Origin: Prolixibacteraceae bacterium
GTDB lineage: Bacteria; Bacteroidota; Bacteroidia; Bacteroidales; Prolixibacteraceae
Direction: 5' to 3'
Assembly (NCBI GenBank): GCA_028282195.1
Contig: JANQII010000287.1
Coordinates: forward strand, 1-35,621
Length of the DNA stretch: 35,621 nt
Of the stretch, positions 24,457 through 33,594 are shown piece after piece. A model generated the notes under the pieces. The model was not told the DNA's origin. It searched no databases and saw only the letters and a list, made by a program, of their open reading frames with translations. The first letter of the stretch is position 1. Each line of letters begins with the position of its first letter. Position numbers and translations under genes: made by a program.

Positions 24457-24511
24457 ATATTGTCACGTACAAGGTGACTTTGAAATAACGTACCGTATTA
24501 ATTTTTCTTTT

Positions 24512-25561
24512 ATGAAATTATCAAAGTTTAAATACAAATTACCGGAAGAATTGATTGCTCTTCATCCGGCTGATAACCGTGATGAATCGAAGTTGATGGT
24601 GTTGAATCGCCAAACGAAGGGGATAGAGCATAAGGTGTTTAAGGATATTGTTGAATATTTCAACGATAAAGATGTGATGGTGTTCAATGACACTAAGGTT
24701 TTTCCGGCCCGTTTGTATGGGAATAAAGAAAAAACGGGTGCTGAGATTGAAGTTTTTCTTCTTCGTGAACTGAACCGCGAACAGCGTCTTTGGGATGTAT
24801 TGGTTGACCCGGCCAGAAAAATTCGTATTGGGAATAAGCTTTATTTTGGCGAAGATGATTTATTAGTTGCTGAAGTGATTGATAATACAACTTCAAGAGG
24901 GCGTACATTACGATTCTTGTTTGACGGGCCATATGATGAATTTAAGAAAACACTTTATGGATTGGGGGAAACACCTCTCCCTAAGTTTATTCAACGTCCT
25001 GTAGAGCCGGAAGATAAAGATCGTTACCAAACTATTTTTGCCAAACATGAGGGTGCTGTTGCAGCCCCTACTGCAGGTTTGCACTTTAGCCGCGAATTGT
25101 TAAAGCGTTTGGAAATTATTGGGGTTGACTTTAGCTATGTAACCTTACATGTTGGCTTAGGAAACTTCCGTAGTGTAGATGTTGAGGATTTGACCAAGCA
25201 CAAAATGGATTCAGAGCAAATTTGGATCAAAGATGAAGCTTGCGATATTGTTAATAATGCGAAGAATATAAAGAAGAACGTTTGTGCAGTTGGTACAACT
25301 GTTATGCGTACTTTGGAAAGTTCAGTATCTACGCAAGGGCATTTAAAGCCTTTTGAAGGTTGGACGAACAAATTTATCTTCCCTCCATACGAATTTAGTG
25401 TAGCTAACCGGATGATCACCAACTTTCACCTTCCGATGTCAACCCTATTGATGATGGTTGCTGGTTTTGGAGGTTATGATTTAGTAATGGATGCCTACCA
25501 GGTTGCAATTAAAGAGGGTTATCGTTTTGGAACCTATGGTGACGCCATGTTGATTTTGTAA
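24512..25561 (+). CDS. queA: S-adenosylmethionine:tRNA ribosyltransferase-isomerase
   Basis: QueA transfers and rearranges the ribosyl part of SAM onto preQ1 in tRNA, making epoxyqueuosine at wobble position 34. The 349-aa length is typical. Motifs include the N-terminal [63 protein letters not shown] and the C-terminal [19 protein letters not shown]. It is the last gene of the plus-strand run. No ordinary terminator follows; instead a foldback repeat begins 24 bp after the stop and may end transcription. Confidence 0.97.
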   Translation: MKLSKFKYKLPEELIALHPADNRDESKLMVLNRQTKGIEHKVFKDIVEYFNDKDVMVFNDTKVFPARLYGNKEKTGAEIEVFLLRELNREQRLWDVLVDPARKIRIGNKLYFGEDDLLVAEVIDNTTSRGRTLRFLFDGPYDEFKKTLYGLGETPLPKFIQRPVEPEDKDRYQTIFAKHEGAVAAPTAGLHFSRELLKRLEIIGVDFSYVTLHVGLGNFRSVDVEDLTKHKMDSEQIWIKDEACDIVNNAKNIKKNVCAVGTTVMRTLESSVSTQGHLKPFEGWTNKFIFPPYEFSVANRMITNFHLPMSTLLMMVAGFGGYDLVMDAYQVAIKEGYRFGTYGDAMLIL

Positions 25562-25584
25562 AGAAATTAGTACCCGATATTTAC

Positions 25585-25742
25585 AAGAGGCTGTCCCAAA
25601 AGAATAAAATTCAAACCGCGAAGAACGCATAAGATTACGCAAAGAACACTAAGGATCTGATAAAGAAAGGATTGACTCTTTGTGTCTTTTGCGGTTCCTT
25701 AAAATACTTAGCGGTTAAGTTAACTTTTGGGACAACCTCTTT
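25585..25742. repeat. Foldback element with AAGAGG(C/T)TGTCCCAAAAG ends
   Basis: A 158-bp sequence whose 18-bp ends are inverted repeats with one mismatch (left 25585-25602, right starting CTTTTGGGACAACCTC at 25724). The arms are loosely complementary across the whole element, each with CCGC(A/G)AAG-type motifs. It lies between convergent queA and the LysE-type gene and ends in T on both strands, so it may double as a terminator. It is a likely nonautonomous mobile element of a family different from the copies at 3686 and 18503. Confidence 0.75.
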
Positions 25743-25769
25743 TTTAGTGCAAATAGTTCGCGTTGATTT

Positions 25770-26399
25770 TTATTTCTTTGCCAAGGCGAGGGTTATCCCT
25801 AAAATTGATAATACTGCAACTTTACTCCATTTCGTAACTTCCCAGAATTTAGAATTGTTCAGAAAGCTTGACAAGCGTCCGGAAAGTAAAGCAATGGAAC
25901 TGAAGATTAAAACTGTAAAAACCATAAATATTCCACCAAGTAACAGCATTTGTGTAATTACATTAAATCCGTCTTTGCTAACAAACTGAGGAAAAAAGGC
26001 AATAAAAAACAGAGCTACTTTTGGATTTAATACATTCATTAAAAGCCCTTTTCGGTAGATTTGAAAAAAACTTTTCTTTGAATTATTCTTGTTGAAGTTT
26101 AAATCGAAAGCCGGGCGTTTTTCTTTTGCAGATTTATAGGCCAGGAAAAGAAGGTATGCTGCTCCCAGGTATTTAATAATAGAAAAAGCGATAGCCGATT
26201 TCTGGATGATGATTGATAATCCGGTTGCGGCAGCAATGGTATGAACCACGATTCCAGAGGTCAATCCTAAAGAAATCGATACCCCGGTTCTTTGACCTTT
26301 CGTGAGGCTTTCAGTCAACACAAAAATGTTGTCTGGCCCCGGCATTAAAATAAGTAAAATTGATGCTCCAATAAATGAAAGTAAAAGTTCAGTCTCCAT
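25770..26399 (-). CDS. LysE/RhtB-family amino-acid exporter
   Basis: Inner-membrane exporter of the LysE/RhtB superfamily, which pumps amino acids or related metabolites out of the cell. The 209-aa protein has the hallmark N-terminal PGPDNIFVLTESLTKGQRTGVSISLGL, then KYLGAAYLLFLAYKS and FQIYRKGLLMNVLNPKVALFFIAFFPQF, with about six helices. It overlaps the YiiX-like lipoprotein gene by 11 bp, indicating coupling. The substrate cannot be inferred. Transcription runs towards the foldback element at 25585-25742. Confidence 0.93.
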   Translation of the reverse strand: METELLLSFIGASILLILMPGPDNIFVLTESLTKGQRTGVSISLGLTSGIVVHTIAAATGLSIIIQKSAIAFSIIKYLGAAYLLFLAYKSAKEKRPAFDLNFNKNNSKKSFFQIYRKGLLMNVLNPKVALFFIAFFPQFVSKDGFNVITQMLLLGGIFMVFTVLIFSSIALLSGRLSSFLNNSKFWEVTKWSKVAVLSILGITLALAKK

Positions 26400-27039
26400 A
26401 AAATTTATTTAGATTGCCCAATTTAATCAATTTTTCTGAGGCTGCCATTCCGTTAGGATTACACCCGGGCTGTCCTTCAGGAATTTCAATTCCCAGTTTT
26501 TGATAGTAGTTCACCCAGGTTTTTTGAAATCTTCCTGTTTCGGGATCTATAAATGTCATTGGGTTCATCTCAAAAATAGAATCATCTTCAAAGGCACGGT
26601 ATACAAATTCAGAGCAATAATGAGCAGAGTCTGACAGAACGTAGCTGAAATTATAGGGTTTCCCAAGCATGTTTTTTGCCTTTTCAATAGCTGCAGGAAT
26701 GCTTTCTTGAAATTCAGGTTTCAAGCGGTAAATAACTACCTGGGCTGAATCGCCATTAGGATTTGCAAACTTTTCTATTGAAACCCGGCAAGAACCTTCT
26801 TCAGTACCGGCATGTAAAACAGTTGGCTTTCCATTAACAATTTCAACGATACCCATATGGCTAAAATGAGTTGCCGAATCAGTTTGAGTGACTTCATCTA
26901 TTGCTTTTGATAATTTGCTTGAAACTGCTTCACGAAATAAGATATCGCCTGTTTGCAGTTTAATTTTTTGATTTTTTGAGTTGCAGGCTATCATTGCTGA
27001 AATCACAATTAATAATATTATCGGGTTCAATTTTCTCAT
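26389..27039 (-). CDS. YiiX/YebB-like NlpC/P60-fold lipoprotein
   Basis: A 216-aa predicted lipoprotein: signal sequence RKLNPIILLIVISAMIAC with the acylated cysteine at C19. The mature part has the permuted papain-like (YiiX/YebB, DUF830-type) arrangement, with a histidine first (THFSHMGIVEIV, H61) and the cysteine later (HYCSEFVYRAF, C142). GKPYNFSYVLSDS precedes the cysteine, as in the family. Such proteins are putative cysteine hydrolases or amidases at the cell surface; the substrate is not established. It lies between arfB and the exporter on the same strand and overlaps the exporter start by 11 bp. Confidence 0.87.
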   Translation of the reverse strand: MRKLNPIILLIVISAMIACNSKNQKIKLQTGDILFREAVSSKLSKAIDEVTQTDSATHFSHMGIVEIVNGKPTVLHAGTEEGSCRVSIEKFANPNGDSAQVVIYRLKPEFQESIPAAIEKAKNMLGKPYNFSYVLSDSAHYCSEFVYRAFEDDSIFEMNPMTFIDPETGRFQKTWVNYYQKLGIEIPEGQPGCNPNGMAASEKLIKLGNLNKFYGD

Positions 27040-27048
27040 AAATAATTT

Positions 27049-27465
27049 TTAAAAATCAATCTTTCCTCTCCTTGTTTTCTTTTCGCCTTGTTGCTTTTTG
27101 GTTTGAATTCGTTTTTCAACGGATACTTTTGTCGGCCGGGTTGGTTTTCTCTTTTTTACAGGTGTTAGTGCTTTTGACAAGATTGAATAAAGCTTTTTAG
27201 TCGCTTCTTCTTTATTTAAAATTTGAGAACGTTCTTTCTGACTAACAACAATTAAAAAACCATCCTGACTTATCTTCGATTTCAATTTTACTAGTAAAAT
27301 GTGTTTTTGTTCTTTGTTCAATAGCTTTGATTCAGAAATATTAAAACGAAGCTCAACCCGGGTGTTGACTTTGTTTACATTTTGTCCGCCGGGACCACTA
27401 CTGCGTGAAGTTTTAAAAATTAGTTCACTCTTTAGATCAGGGATATTTACACGTTGATTATTCAT
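27049..27465 (-). CDS. arfB: Ribosome-rescue peptidyl-tRNA hydrolase ArfB
   Basis: ArfB (YaeJ) enters stalled ribosomes without an mRNA codon in the A site and hydrolyses peptidyl-tRNA. The 138-aa protein has the catalytic GGQ (residues 26-28) in SRSSGPGGQNVNKVNTRVEL and the family's basic C-terminal tail that reads the empty mRNA channel (RKPTRPTKVSVEKRIQTKKQ followed by KTRRGKIDF). The ATG at 27463-27465 is chosen: the TTG three codons upstream overlaps a perfect -7 box. That box places the RNA start almost at the ATG, so the message may be leaderless. It starts a minus-strand run with the lipoprotein and exporter genes. Confidence 0.94.
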   Translation of the reverse strand: MNNQRVNIPDLKSELIFKTSRSSGPGGQNVNKVNTRVELRFNISESKLLNKEQKHILLVKLKSKISQDGFLIVVSQKERSQILNKEEATKKLYSILSKALTPVKKRKPTRPTKVSVEKRIQTKKQQGEKKTRRGKIDF

Positions 27466-27471
27466 GTTGGG

Positions 27472-27479
27472 CAAAGGTA
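27472..27479 (-). promoter_or_regulatory. -7 box for arfB
   Basis: The minus strand reads TACCTTTG, a perfect TAnnTTTG element. It ends 6 bp before the arfB ATG, so transcripts would have almost no 5' leader. Confidence 0.5.
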
Positions 27480-27559
27480 GAGTATTTTAAGATTAACTTT
27501 GGTGAAAATTCGTTTTCCTCATTTTTCCGATATTTACTTTTAGTTTAAACAATTTCATT

Positions 27560-28369
27560 ATGACTGAAAAAGCAAAGCCTGATTTTGAAAGTGGGAAATA
27601 CCTTTTCAAATTCTGTACTTTTAATACAAATTCATTACAAATATTAGTTAATAACACTTTATACTTTAGTTCACCTAGGAACCTAAATGATCCTTTGGAT
27701 TGTAGATTTAAAGTAAAGATCAATAAGCCAGAGAACTTTACAAATGAAACAAAAAAGATGATTAAAGAATCTTGGTTTTATAATGATGAGCTAAAGTATA
27801 AAATGAAAGAATTATATGGGGCAAGTACTGAAAAGAAAGAAGAATTTCTTCGATATCTTATTGAATATTTACAAAATATCTACTCTGGGATTTGCTGTTT
27901 TTCTCTTACCGCAGAGAATAATTTGCTTTGGTCTCATTATGCGGATGAGGCAAAAGGGATGTGTTTCGTATTTGATAAAGATAAACTTTTGGAAAGCATT
28001 CGTGAGAGTAATAATAGTAAACAAGATTTGTTAAAAGACGGTAAGATAAAATATAGAGGTGTTCGCTCAGCAAAAGTTAAATTATATAAGAGAGGAGATA
28101 TCATATATTCTACAGATCATTTCTTTGCTAAAACCTCACATTGGAGAGAAGAAGAAGAATACCGGATCATCTCACAAATAAAAGAGGATAATCGTTTTTT
28201 TCCGATGAAGCCTTTGGAATTTAATCGCTATAGGTTGTTTGATAAAAAATCATTGAAGTACATTTTTGTTGGAGAGAGAATGCCAAAAACACATAGAGAT
28301 TTGATTGAAAATATTTGCAAGAACAATTTTCAAACTATAAAGGTATTACCGCATAAGTTTAACTTTTAA
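27560..28369 (+). CDS. DUF2971-family protein
   Basis: A 269-aa soluble protein with the DUF2971 pattern: an N-terminal FKFCTFNTNSLQILVNNTLYFSSPRNLNDPLDC, then YSGICCFSLTAENNLLWSHYADEAKGMCFVF and, late, FFAKTSHWREEEEYRII and YIFVGERMP. The conserved aromatic, Asp and His residues (NDP, LLWSHYAD, W-x-EEEYR) suggest a catalytic or nucleotide-binding core, but no function is established. It has no signal peptide or membrane segment. It stands alone, divergent from arfB; such genes are patchily distributed, so it may be accessory. No mobile element adjoins it. Confidence 0.85.
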   Translation: MTEKAKPDFESGKYLFKFCTFNTNSLQILVNNTLYFSSPRNLNDPLDCRFKVKINKPENFTNETKKMIKESWFYNDELKYKMKELYGASTEKKEEFLRYLIEYLQNIYSGICCFSLTAENNLLWSHYADEAKGMCFVFDKDKLLESIRESNNSKQDLLKDGKIKYRGVRSAKVKLYKRGDIIYSTDHFFAKTSHWREEEEYRIISQIKEDNRFFPMKPLEFNRYRLFDKKSLKYIFVGERMPKTHRDLIENICKNNFQTIKVLPHKFNF

Positions 28370-28471
28370 ATTAATCTCTTTTCACCTCCCAACATCGTTT
28401 GTTTATCGAAAACTTACTGCTCGCTTCAAGCATTTTTGTAACTTGAGGAACGAATTTAAAAGACAGAAAAC

Positions 28472-29239
28472 ATGCAATCACACGAAATTGACTACAAAAT
28501 TATTGGACACGATGTACAACTGGTAGAGGTTGAGCTTGATCCTGGTGAAGTTGTAATTGCCGAAGCCGGTGCAATGCTTTATATGGAAGATGGAATTAGC
28601 TTTGAAGCCAAACTTGGCGATGGATCAAACCCTCGTGCTGGTTTTTTCGATAAACTTCTTTCAGCTGGATCAAGGCTTATAACTGGAGAGTCTCTTTTCC
28701 TTACTCACTTTGCAAACCAGGGATGGGGCAAAAAACATGTCGCTTTTTCAGCACCTTACCCGGGAACAATCATCCCGATTGAATTATCTAAAATGGGTGG
28801 TCGTATCATTGTGCAGAAAGATGCTTTCTTATGTGCTGCCATGGGCACAAAAATCTCAATTACATTCAACAAGCGTTTAGGTGCAGGTTTCTTTGGTGGC
28901 GAAGGTTTTATAATGCAGGAACTACGTGGTGATGGAAACGCTTTTATTCATGCCGGCGGAACTGTAATTGAAAGACAGTTGAATAATGAAGTTCTTAAGG
29001 TTGATACAGGTTGTATTGTGGCTTACGAACCTTCGGTTGATTTCAGTATTGAGCAGGCTGGTGGTTTGCGTTCCATGTTATTCGGAGGTGAAGGGATTTT
29101 CCTGGCAACATTGAAAGGAACCGGAAAAGTTTGGTTACAATCCATGCCAATTCGTAAGCTTATTGCAGAACTTTCACCACGTGGTGGAAACCAGCGCAAA
29201 GAGTCAGGAGGTTTGCTTAATCAATTCTTACAGGACTAG
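28472..29239 (+). CDS. AIM24/TIGR00266-family protein
   Basis: A 255-aa protein of the AIM24 (TIGR00266) family, which folds as stacked beta strands; bacterial members are poorly characterised. Family signatures are [45 protein letters not shown] and [13 protein letters not shown]. The second half has [37 protein letters not shown] and [22 protein letters not shown]. No signal peptide is present, so it is probably cytosolic or membrane-associated. It ends with a Gly-rich tail ([19 protein letters not shown]). It is a single gene between the DUF2971 gene and an intergenic region with inverted repeats. Confidence 0.93.
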   Translation: MQSHEIDYKIIGHDVQLVEVELDPGEVVIAEAGAMLYMEDGISFEAKLGDGSNPRAGFFDKLLSAGSRLITGESLFLTHFANQGWGKKHVAFSAPYPGTIIPIELSKMGGRIIVQKDAFLCAAMGTKISITFNKRLGAGFFGGEGFIMQELRGDGNAFIHAGGTVIERQLNNEVLKVDTGCIVAYEPSVDFSIEQAGGLRSMLFGGEGIFLATLKGTGKVWLQSMPIRKLIAELSPRGGNQRKESGGLLNQFLQD

Positions 29240-29267
29240 TAGTGCATTCATAAAGTTTCGTTAAGAA

Positions 29268-29317
29268 ACTCATCGGATGACTAAAGTGTTGGTTATTAAC
29301 AAAGTCATCCGATGAGT
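29268..29317. repeat. 15-bp perfect inverted repeat after the AIM24 gene
   Basis: ACTCATCGGATGACT (29268-29282) and its exact reverse complement (29303-29317) flank a 20-nt loop. Each arm contains its own near-palindrome CATC-G-GATG. No T-run follows directly. It may stabilise or end the AIM24-family mRNA. Confidence 0.75.
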
Positions 29318-29327
29318 GAACAGCTTC

Positions 29328-29352
29328 AAAAAAGCCCGGTGGTGTGCCGGGC
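29328..29352 (-). terminator. Rho-independent terminator of the SulP gene
   Basis: On the minus strand GCCCGG and CCGGGC (29334-29339 / 29347-29352) form a stem, followed by six T (29333-29328). It lies 20 bp past the SulP stop. Confidence 0.88.
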
Positions 29353-29372
29353 AAATAAACCAATATCAAAAA

Positions 29373-30959
29373 CTATTTTGGTGTTTCGCCAATTAATTTC
29401 TTGTAATTATCTATTGAAACGAAGTAGTTTGGATCTTCTACTACGTTTACATCGCAAATCTTTTCAGCTCGTTTAATTAGCTTAATACAGTCATTGCTCA
29501 AATGTCGAAGGTGAATTGTTTTACCTTCTTTTTGGTACCGTTCAGCTAATTTGTTGATTGCTTCTATAGCTGATTGATCCATAATTCTCGAGTCCTGAAA
29601 ATCAATGATTATTTCGTCGGGATCATCCTGTATATCAAATTTTGAATTGAATAAGGTGGTTGAACCAAAGAATAGTGGCCCATAAATTTCGTAGTGTTTT
29701 ATTCCATGCCCGTCAATTCGCTTCCTGGCACGGATGCGGATCGCATTTTCCCATGCAAACACTAAAGCCGAAACGATTACACCGGCAAGTACCGCAATGG
29801 CCAGGTCAAAAATTACGGTAAGAATTGTGACCAGGGCAATTACAATTACATCGGGTAATGGGATTTTGTCGATAATTTTGAACGTACTCCAGGCAAACGT
29901 TCCAATAACAACCATAAACATGACTGCAACTAAGGCGGCGATCGGAACCATTTCAATATAAGTAGAAGCAAAGAGAATGAATGCCAGCAATGAAACGGCA
30001 GCAACAATGCCAGAAAGTCTGTTTCGCCCACCTGATTTGATATTGATAATACTTTGACCGATCATTGCACAGCCTCCCATTCCACCAAAGAAGCCATTTA
30101 CAAAGTTGGCTGCACCTTGCGCTACACATTCCCTGTTGCCGCTTCCACGTGTTTCGGTCAATTCATCAACCAGGTTCATGGTCATTAATGATTCAATCAA
30201 ACCAATTGCTGCCAGAATTAGTGCATATGGAAAAATGAACCTGAAGGTTTCAAAACTGATTGGAATAATTGGGATATTGAAGTTTGGCAGACCGGCCTTA
30301 ATACCAGTTCCACCACCAGCCTGAATAAACGATTTTACGGTTTCAGTTTCTATGCCACCCAAAATAACGACTGCGGATGTAATTAGAATTCCGACCAAAG
30401 CAGCAGGAATTGCCTTACTGATTTTAGGTAGAACGGCCATGATCAACATAGTCCCGGCAACCAATCCAAGCATGGTGTAAAGCGGTGTTCCACTCAGCCA
30501 TTCCCCTCCGGATTTAAACATATTTAACTGGGAAAGAAAAATCACAATTGCTAGGCCATTTACAAAGCCCATCATTACGGAATGAGGCACCAGGCGAATA
30601 AATTTACCCAAGCGAAGGAATCCAGCGCTCATTTGAATTATTCCAACCAGAATAAGGGTTGCAAACAAGTATTGCAGGCCCATTGCTTCACCCATCTCAT
30701 TCCCTTGTTTTACCAAAGCGACCATCACTACTGCCATCGCTCCGGTTGCCCCCGAAATCATACCCGGGCGGCCTCCGAATATCGAAGTAATCAAGCCCAT
30801 CATAAAAGCCCCGTAAAGACCAACAATTGGGGAAACCCCAGCTACGAAGGCAAACGCTACTGCTTCGGGAACTAAAGCAAGAGATACTGTCAGGCCTGAT
30901 AAAATGTCATCTTTGATTGTACCTTGCTTTTTATCGATAAATTTAAAATCAAACTTCAT
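29373..30959 (-). CDS. SulP-family anion transporter with STAS domain
   Basis: Inner-membrane SulP transporter; family members carry sulfate, bicarbonate or other anions. From ATG 30959 it is 528 aa. The membrane part opens with DDILSGLTVSLALVPEAVAFAFVAGV (the SulP signature with the Pro in TM1) and includes GLYGAFMMGLITSIFGGRPGMISGATGAM. A C-terminal cytosolic STAS domain follows (from about HYEIYGPLFFGSTTLF, with IIDFQDSRIMDQSAIEAI). GGMGGCAMIGQSIINIKSGG is also typical. The ion is not predictable here. A longer start (GTG at 30992) runs into a repeat and is rejected. It is the last of three minus-strand genes after era and der and ends in a terminator. Confidence 0.93.
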   Translation of the reverse strand: MKFDFKFIDKKQGTIKDDILSGLTVSLALVPEAVAFAFVAGVSPIVGLYGAFMMGLITSIFGGRPGMISGATGAMAVVMVALVKQGNEMGEAMGLQYLFATLILVGIIQMSAGFLRLGKFIRLVPHSVMMGFVNGLAIVIFLSQLNMFKSGGEWLSGTPLYTMLGLVAGTMLIMAVLPKISKAIPAALVGILITSAVVILGGIETETVKSFIQAGGGTGIKAGLPNFNIPIIPISFETFRFIFPYALILAAIGLIESLMTMNLVDELTETRGSGNRECVAQGAANFVNGFFGGMGGCAMIGQSIINIKSGGRNRLSGIVAAVSLLAFILFASTYIEMVPIAALVAVMFMVVIGTFAWSTFKIIDKIPLPDVIVIALVTILTVIFDLAIAVLAGVIVSALVFAWENAIRIRARKRIDGHGIKHYEIYGPLFFGSTTLFNSKFDIQDDPDEIIIDFQDSRIMDQSAIEAINKLAERYQKEGKTIHLRHLSNDCIKLIKRAEKICDVNVVEDPNYFVSIDNYKKLIGETPK

Positions 30960-30973
30960 ACACTTTCTTTTTT

Positions 30974-31040
30974 GATTCTGGATACTGGTCACTAGATGCT
31001 GGATATCCAGAAACCAGAATCAAGTATCCAGTATCGCCAG
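30974..31040. repeat. Self-complementary heptamer array upstream of SulP
   Basis: The left half is made of near-copies of CTGGATN in 7-bp register (CTGGATA, CTGGTCA, CTAGATG, CTGGATA), the right half of near-copies of its complement (TCCAGAA, ACCAGAA, TCCAGTA). They meet in the perfect palindrome CTGGATATCCAG, and CTGGATACT pairs with AGTATCCAG (31023-31031). It lies 15-80 bp upstream of the SulP start. Confidence 0.7.
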
Positions 31041-31135
31041 TTTTAATCAGTGCGCAAAAATACGTTTAAAATCAAAAAACATGCTCTACAGCATATTAAT
31101 TAAATCTATAATAATAATGGCTTAATGTTGAAAGA

Positions 31136-32443
31136 TTATTTCTTCCTGAAAAAGATTTGAATTGGAACACCTGTAAAATCAAAGTTGTCCCTGATTTGAT
31201 TTTCAATATAGCGGCGGTACGGATCCTTAATGTATTGCGGCAAGTTTGCAAACAACGCAAATGTTGGTGTTGGGCTAGGTAGCTGGGTTACGTACTTAAT
31301 TTTGATGTATTTCCCCTTAACGGATGGTGGTGGGTATTTCTCGATTGCTTCAAGTAGCACATCATTTAAAGCAGATGTTTTCAGTCGTTGTTTCCTGTTT
31401 TCAAAAACTTTAACTGCAGTTTCAAGTGCTTTAAATATTCGCTGTTTGGTTAAAGCAGACATGAAAATAATTGGCACATCAGTAAACGGAGCAATCTTTT
31501 CCTGAACCTGCTCCGTAAATTTATTGACCGATGCATTATCTTTTTCAACTAAATCCCATTTGTTAACCAGAATTACAACTCCCTTTTTATTACGAAGGGC
31601 CAGATTGAAAATATTCATATCCTGGGCTTCAACACCTCGTGTGGCATCAATCAGAAGCATGATTACATCTGATTCTTCAATAGTGCGGACCGAACGAAGG
31701 ACTGAGTAAAACTCAACATCTTCATTTACCTTGGCTTTTTTCCGTAATCCGGCAGTATCAACCAGGTAAAAATCATGTCCGTATTTGTTGTATCTGGTAT
31801 TAATTGAATCACGGGTAGTTCCGGCAACATCAGTTACAATGTTTCTTTCAACACCAATCAATGAATTGATAAATGATGATTTGCCAACATTTGGACGCCC
31901 AACCACTGCAAACCGGGGAATTCCTTCTTCAACTTCTTCTTTATCTTTTTTAGGGAAACTGTCAATAACAGCATCAAGCAAATCGCCGGTACCACTACCA
32001 TTCATTGCCGAAATGCAATAAATATCACCCAGTCCCAACCCATAAAATTCATGGGCTTCAAGAATACGGGCATTGTTGTCAACTTTGTTTACGGTAACAA
32101 AAACCGGCTTCTCTTGCCGACGTAGGATTTGTGCAACTTCCTGATCCAGGTCAGTGATTCCGCCTTCAACATCAACCGCAAATAAAATTACATCAGCTTC
32201 ATCAATTGCCAGGTGGACCTGCTTGCGGATTTCACCTTCAAAAACATCATCAGAGTTAACGACATAGCCACCCGTATCAATTACCGAAAAATCGACACCA
32301 TTCCACACAGACTTCCCATAATTCCGATCACGGGTAACCCCTGCCGTTTCGTTAACAATGGCTTTCCTGCTTTCAGTTAAGCGATTAAACAGTGTTGATT
32401 TGCCTACATTTGGTCTTCCTACTATAGCGACTATATTGCTCAT
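31136..32443 (-). CDS. der: Ribosome-assembly GTPase Der (EngA)
   Basis: Der has two tandem G domains and a KH-like domain and is needed for 50S subunit assembly. The 435-aa protein shows the first P-loop [12 protein letters not shown] (near residue 8) with DTGGYV and NKVD, and the second [12 protein letters not shown] with DTAGLR and NKWD. The KH part is at the C-terminus ([40 protein letters not shown]). All GTP-binding motifs are intact. It lies 39 bp downstream of era on the same strand, so the two are probably co-transcribed. Confidence 0.98.
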   Translation of the reverse strand: MSNIVAIVGRPNVGKSTLFNRLTESRKAIVNETAGVTRDRNYGKSVWNGVDFSVIDTGGYVVNSDDVFEGEIRKQVHLAIDEADVILFAVDVEGGITDLDQEVAQILRRQEKPVFVTVNKVDNNARILEAHEFYGLGLGDIYCISAMNGSGTGDLLDAVIDSFPKKDKEEVEEGIPRFAVVGRPNVGKSSFINSLIGVERNIVTDVAGTTRDSINTRYNKYGHDFYLVDTAGLRKKAKVNEDVEFYSVLRSVRTIEESDVIMLLIDATRGVEAQDMNIFNLALRNKKGVVILVNKWDLVEKDNASVNKFTEQVQEKIAPFTDVPIIFMSALTKQRIFKALETAVKVFENRKQRLKTSALNDVLLEAIEKYPPPSVKGKYIKIKYVTQLPSPTPTFALFANLPQYIKDPYRRYIENQIRDNFDFTGVPIQIFFRKK

Positions 32444-32482
32444 CCTTTTCTCTTTTTTACTTTACTTCTTTTGCCTTAGTGA

Positions 32483-33367
32483 TTACTGTATCTCATAACC
32501 AAAGTTATCTAATGACCGGTCTTTATCGCGCCAGTCTTTGGATACTTTTACATACAGCTGCAAAAATACTTTCTTTTGAAAGAACTCTTCCATATCTTTC
32601 CGGGCTTCAGTTCCCACTTTCTTAAGTGCAGTTCCCTGGTGCCCGATAAGAATCCCTTTTTGGCTATCACGGGCAACGTGAATTACGGCCCTCATATTTA
32701 TGATTTTTTCTTCTTCCTTGAATTCTTCAACCTCAACTTCAACTGAATAAGGAATTTCTTTCTGATATCGAAGCAAAATCTTTTCACGGATAATTTCAGA
32801 AACGAAGAATCGTTCATTACGATCTGTCAAGGCATCTTTTTCAAAATAAGGAGGAGCTTCAGGAAGCAGCTCAATTATTCGGTCAAAGATTGGGGCAACA
32901 TTAAATCGCTCTGTTGCTGAAACTGCACAAACATCCGCTGCAGGAAGCAAATCTTTCCAGTATTCGTAAAGTTTCATTACGTCTCCCTGGCTTGATAAAT
33001 CGATTTTATTAATCAATACAACCACAGGTGCGTTTGACTTACGGATTTTCTCCAGGTATTCTTCGTTTTTATCCGGCTTTTCAATTACATCGGTCACGTA
33101 TAAAATCACATCAGCATCAATCAGGGCTGTGTTTACAAATTTCATCATCGATTCCTGAAGCTTGTAATTCGGTTTTAAAATGCCGGGAGTGTCTGAATAC
33201 ACGATCTGGAAATCCTCTCCACTCACGATACCTTTAATTCGGTGACGGGTAGTTTGCATCTTCTTGGTAATGATAGACAAACGCTCACCAACCAAGGCAT
33301 TCATAATGGTTGATTTCCCAACATTTGGGTTCCCAATGATATTTACAAAACCAGATTTGTGTGCCAT
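32483..33367 (-). CDS. era: Ribosome-assembly GTPase Era
   Basis: Era binds the 3' end of 16S rRNA with its KH domain and takes part in 30S maturation. The 294-aa protein has the P-loop GNPNVGKSTIMN, switch KMQTTRHRIKG, DTPG, NKID and the C-terminal KH domain (GILIGHQGTALKKVGTEARK; LQLYVKVSKDWRDKDRSLDN). The length is normal. It heads the era-der pair. A perfect -7 box lies about 220 bp upstream, which would leave a long leader containing repeated GTCATT-type motifs. Confidence 0.98.
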   Translation of the reverse strand: MAHKSGFVNIIGNPNVGKSTIMNALVGERLSIITKKMQTTRHRIKGIVSGEDFQIVYSDTPGILKPNYKLQESMMKFVNTALIDADVILYVTDVIEKPDKNEEYLEKIRKSNAPVVVLINKIDLSSQGDVMKLYEYWKDLLPAADVCAVSATERFNVAPIFDRIIELLPEAPPYFEKDALTDRNERFFVSEIIREKILLRYQKEIPYSVEVEVEEFKEEEKIINMRAVIHVARDSQKGILIGHQGTALKKVGTEARKDMEEFFQKKVFLQLYVKVSKDWRDKDRSLDNFGYEIQ

Positions 33368-33439
33368 GCTATTAAGTCATTTTATTATGCCGATTGATAT
33401 AAGGATTCTGTTTTTCGCCAAAAACTTTTCAACTATCTT

Positions 33440-33539
33440 TTGTCATTCATGGTCAATGGTAGTCATTTATTTCATGTTAGACCTTATAATCACAACTAAG
33501 AATAACAACAAATGACAATCCCTGACAACTAAATGACTA
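33440..33539. repeat. GTCATT/AATGAC inverted heptamer-like repeats in era leader
   Basis: TTGTCATT (33440-33447) is complementary to AATGACAA (33511-33518), and TAGTCATTTA (33460-33469) to TAAATGACTA (33530-33539). Further related units (GGTCAATGG, CCTGACAACT) lie between. The design, repeat units in one arm and their complements in the other, resembles the array upstream of SulP. Confidence 0.6.
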
Positions 33540-33586
33540 TTAGTTAGATACAAATCCTTAAATAGCTATCGACAACAAAAGCGGTG

Positions 33587-33594
33587 CAAAGATA
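33587..33594 (-). promoter_or_regulatory. -7 box, possible era promoter
   Basis: The minus strand reads TATCTTTG, a perfect TAnnTTTG. It is about 220 bp before the era ATG, so the leader would be long. Confidence 0.35.

Noticed and set aside
30974-31040. CRISPR-like array
   Set aside because: The repeat unit is 7 bp and mirrored, without 20-40 bp spacers; it is not a CRISPR. No cas gene is in the window.
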